Of a stretch of DNA of 6,666 nt, positions 6,360 to 6,666 are shown piece by piece. The stretch comes from a bacterium. GTDB taxonomy: Bacteria > Bacillota_I > Bacilli_A > RFN20 > DUOF01. The stretch's first letter is position 1, and every line of letters starts with the position of its first letter. Made by a program: the position numbers and the translations under genes. Location: positions 1-6,666 of the forward strand of contig DUOF01000024.1 of assembly GCA_012839015.1 (NCBI GenBank), written 5' to 3'. Under the pieces are notes generated by a model. That model was not told the origin of the DNA. It worked only from the letters and a program-made list of their open reading frames with translations, and did not search any database.

Positions 6360-6666
6360 TTACTCTTCTTTAGACCTTTCTATTAACGCTTTAGCTATAA
6401 CGCCTGCACAAGACCAAGCAAACTGTAAGTTATAACCGCCACTTAGTGCATTTATATCCATGACTTCTCCACCTACAAAAATATTGGGATATCTTTTAAG
6501 TGATAGATCATCGCTTATTTCACTAACTAATATTCCACCACTTGCCACCTGAGCAAATTCAAAGGGATAAGTATCCTTTATATTAACCCGGTACTCTTTA
6601 ACTAAATTAACTAGTAATTCAATTTCAAACTCTCTTAGACTATTAACCATCCTAGAATCAAAATTA
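6360..6666 (-). CDS. BaiN/RdsA-family (HI0933-like) NAD(P)/FAD-dependent oxidoreductase, C-terminal part
   Basis: The frame is open to the right edge, with 101 codons visible before the TAA stop. The Met at 6650 is internal: upstream codons Asn-Phe-Asp-Ser-Arg stay in frame and the family is about 400 residues long. Visible hallmarks are AQVASGGI, then YPNIFVGGEVMDI and SGGYNLQFAWSCAGV, the conserved C-terminal FAD-contacting region of YhiN/YtfP/BaiN-type flavoproteins. The N-terminal Rossmann motif lies outside the window. Members are cytoplasmic flavoproteins; BaiN of clostridia has been linked to bile-acid reduction, but the function of most homologues, including this one, is not established. 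It is the first visible gene of an operon with the flippase-like membrane protein 2 bp downstream. Confidence 0.92.
   Translation of the reverse strand, partial: NFDSRMVNSLREFEIELLVNLVKEYRVNIKDTYPFEFAQVASGGILVSEISDDLSLKRYPNIFVGGEVMDINALSGGYNLQFAWSCAGVIAKALIERSKEE

Noticed and set aside
1..6666. Mobile element, CRISPR array, tRNA/rRNA or defence cassette
   Set aside because: No transposase or integrase features, spaced direct repeats or tRNA-like cloverleaf were seen by eye on either strand.

Overview
The window is AT-rich, densely coding bacterial DNA with strong Shine-Dalgarno sites, sigma-70/A-type promoters with 17-bp spacers, short intergenic gaps and the standard stop code: TGA terminates one gene and tryptophans are read from TGG. 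Together with the protein families present, this suits a low-GC Bacillota relative, perhaps one of the TGA-stop Mollicutes-like lineages such as Acholeplasma or Izemoplasma. The lineage is an inference from style, not a sequence match.

Left to right there are six genes. (1) Bases 1-1505, minus strand, hold the N-terminal 501 codons of an exported protein. It has a signal peptide, an Ig-like beta domain and a run of about 60-70-residue beta-propeller-like repeats, and it continues beyond base 1. It has its own promoter, with two short inverted repeats in the promoter and leader. (2) lysS, lysyl-tRNA synthetase, minus strand, is complete. It has a near-consensus promoter and a terminator hairpin that includes its own stop codon. 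(3) Divergent from lysS, on the plus strand, is a complete FAD-dependent oxidoreductase with a fused C-terminal Rieske [2Fe-2S] domain (YhfW-like). (4) A small BspA-type leucine-rich-repeat protein without a signal peptide lies on the minus strand, and its 3' end overlaps the oxidoreductase gene tail-to-tail by 17 bp. (5) A polytopic membrane protein of the LPG-synthase transmembrane/flippase-like family, minus strand, lies 2 bp downstream of (6), the C-terminal third or less of a BaiN/RdsA (HI0933-like) flavoprotein that runs off the right edge.

Genes 5 and 6 form an evident operon. Gene 4 has its own extended -10 promoter but no strong terminator separates it from gene 5, so it may also receive read-through. 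The remaining genes look like independent transcription units and do not obviously form one pathway. I see no mobile element, RNA gene, CRISPR array or defence cassette, and no clear sign of a new multi-gene system. The items most worth a second look are the exported propeller protein, the signal-less LRR protein, the Rieske fusion, the stop-codon terminator of lysS and the G/C homopolymer runs in the flippase-like gene.
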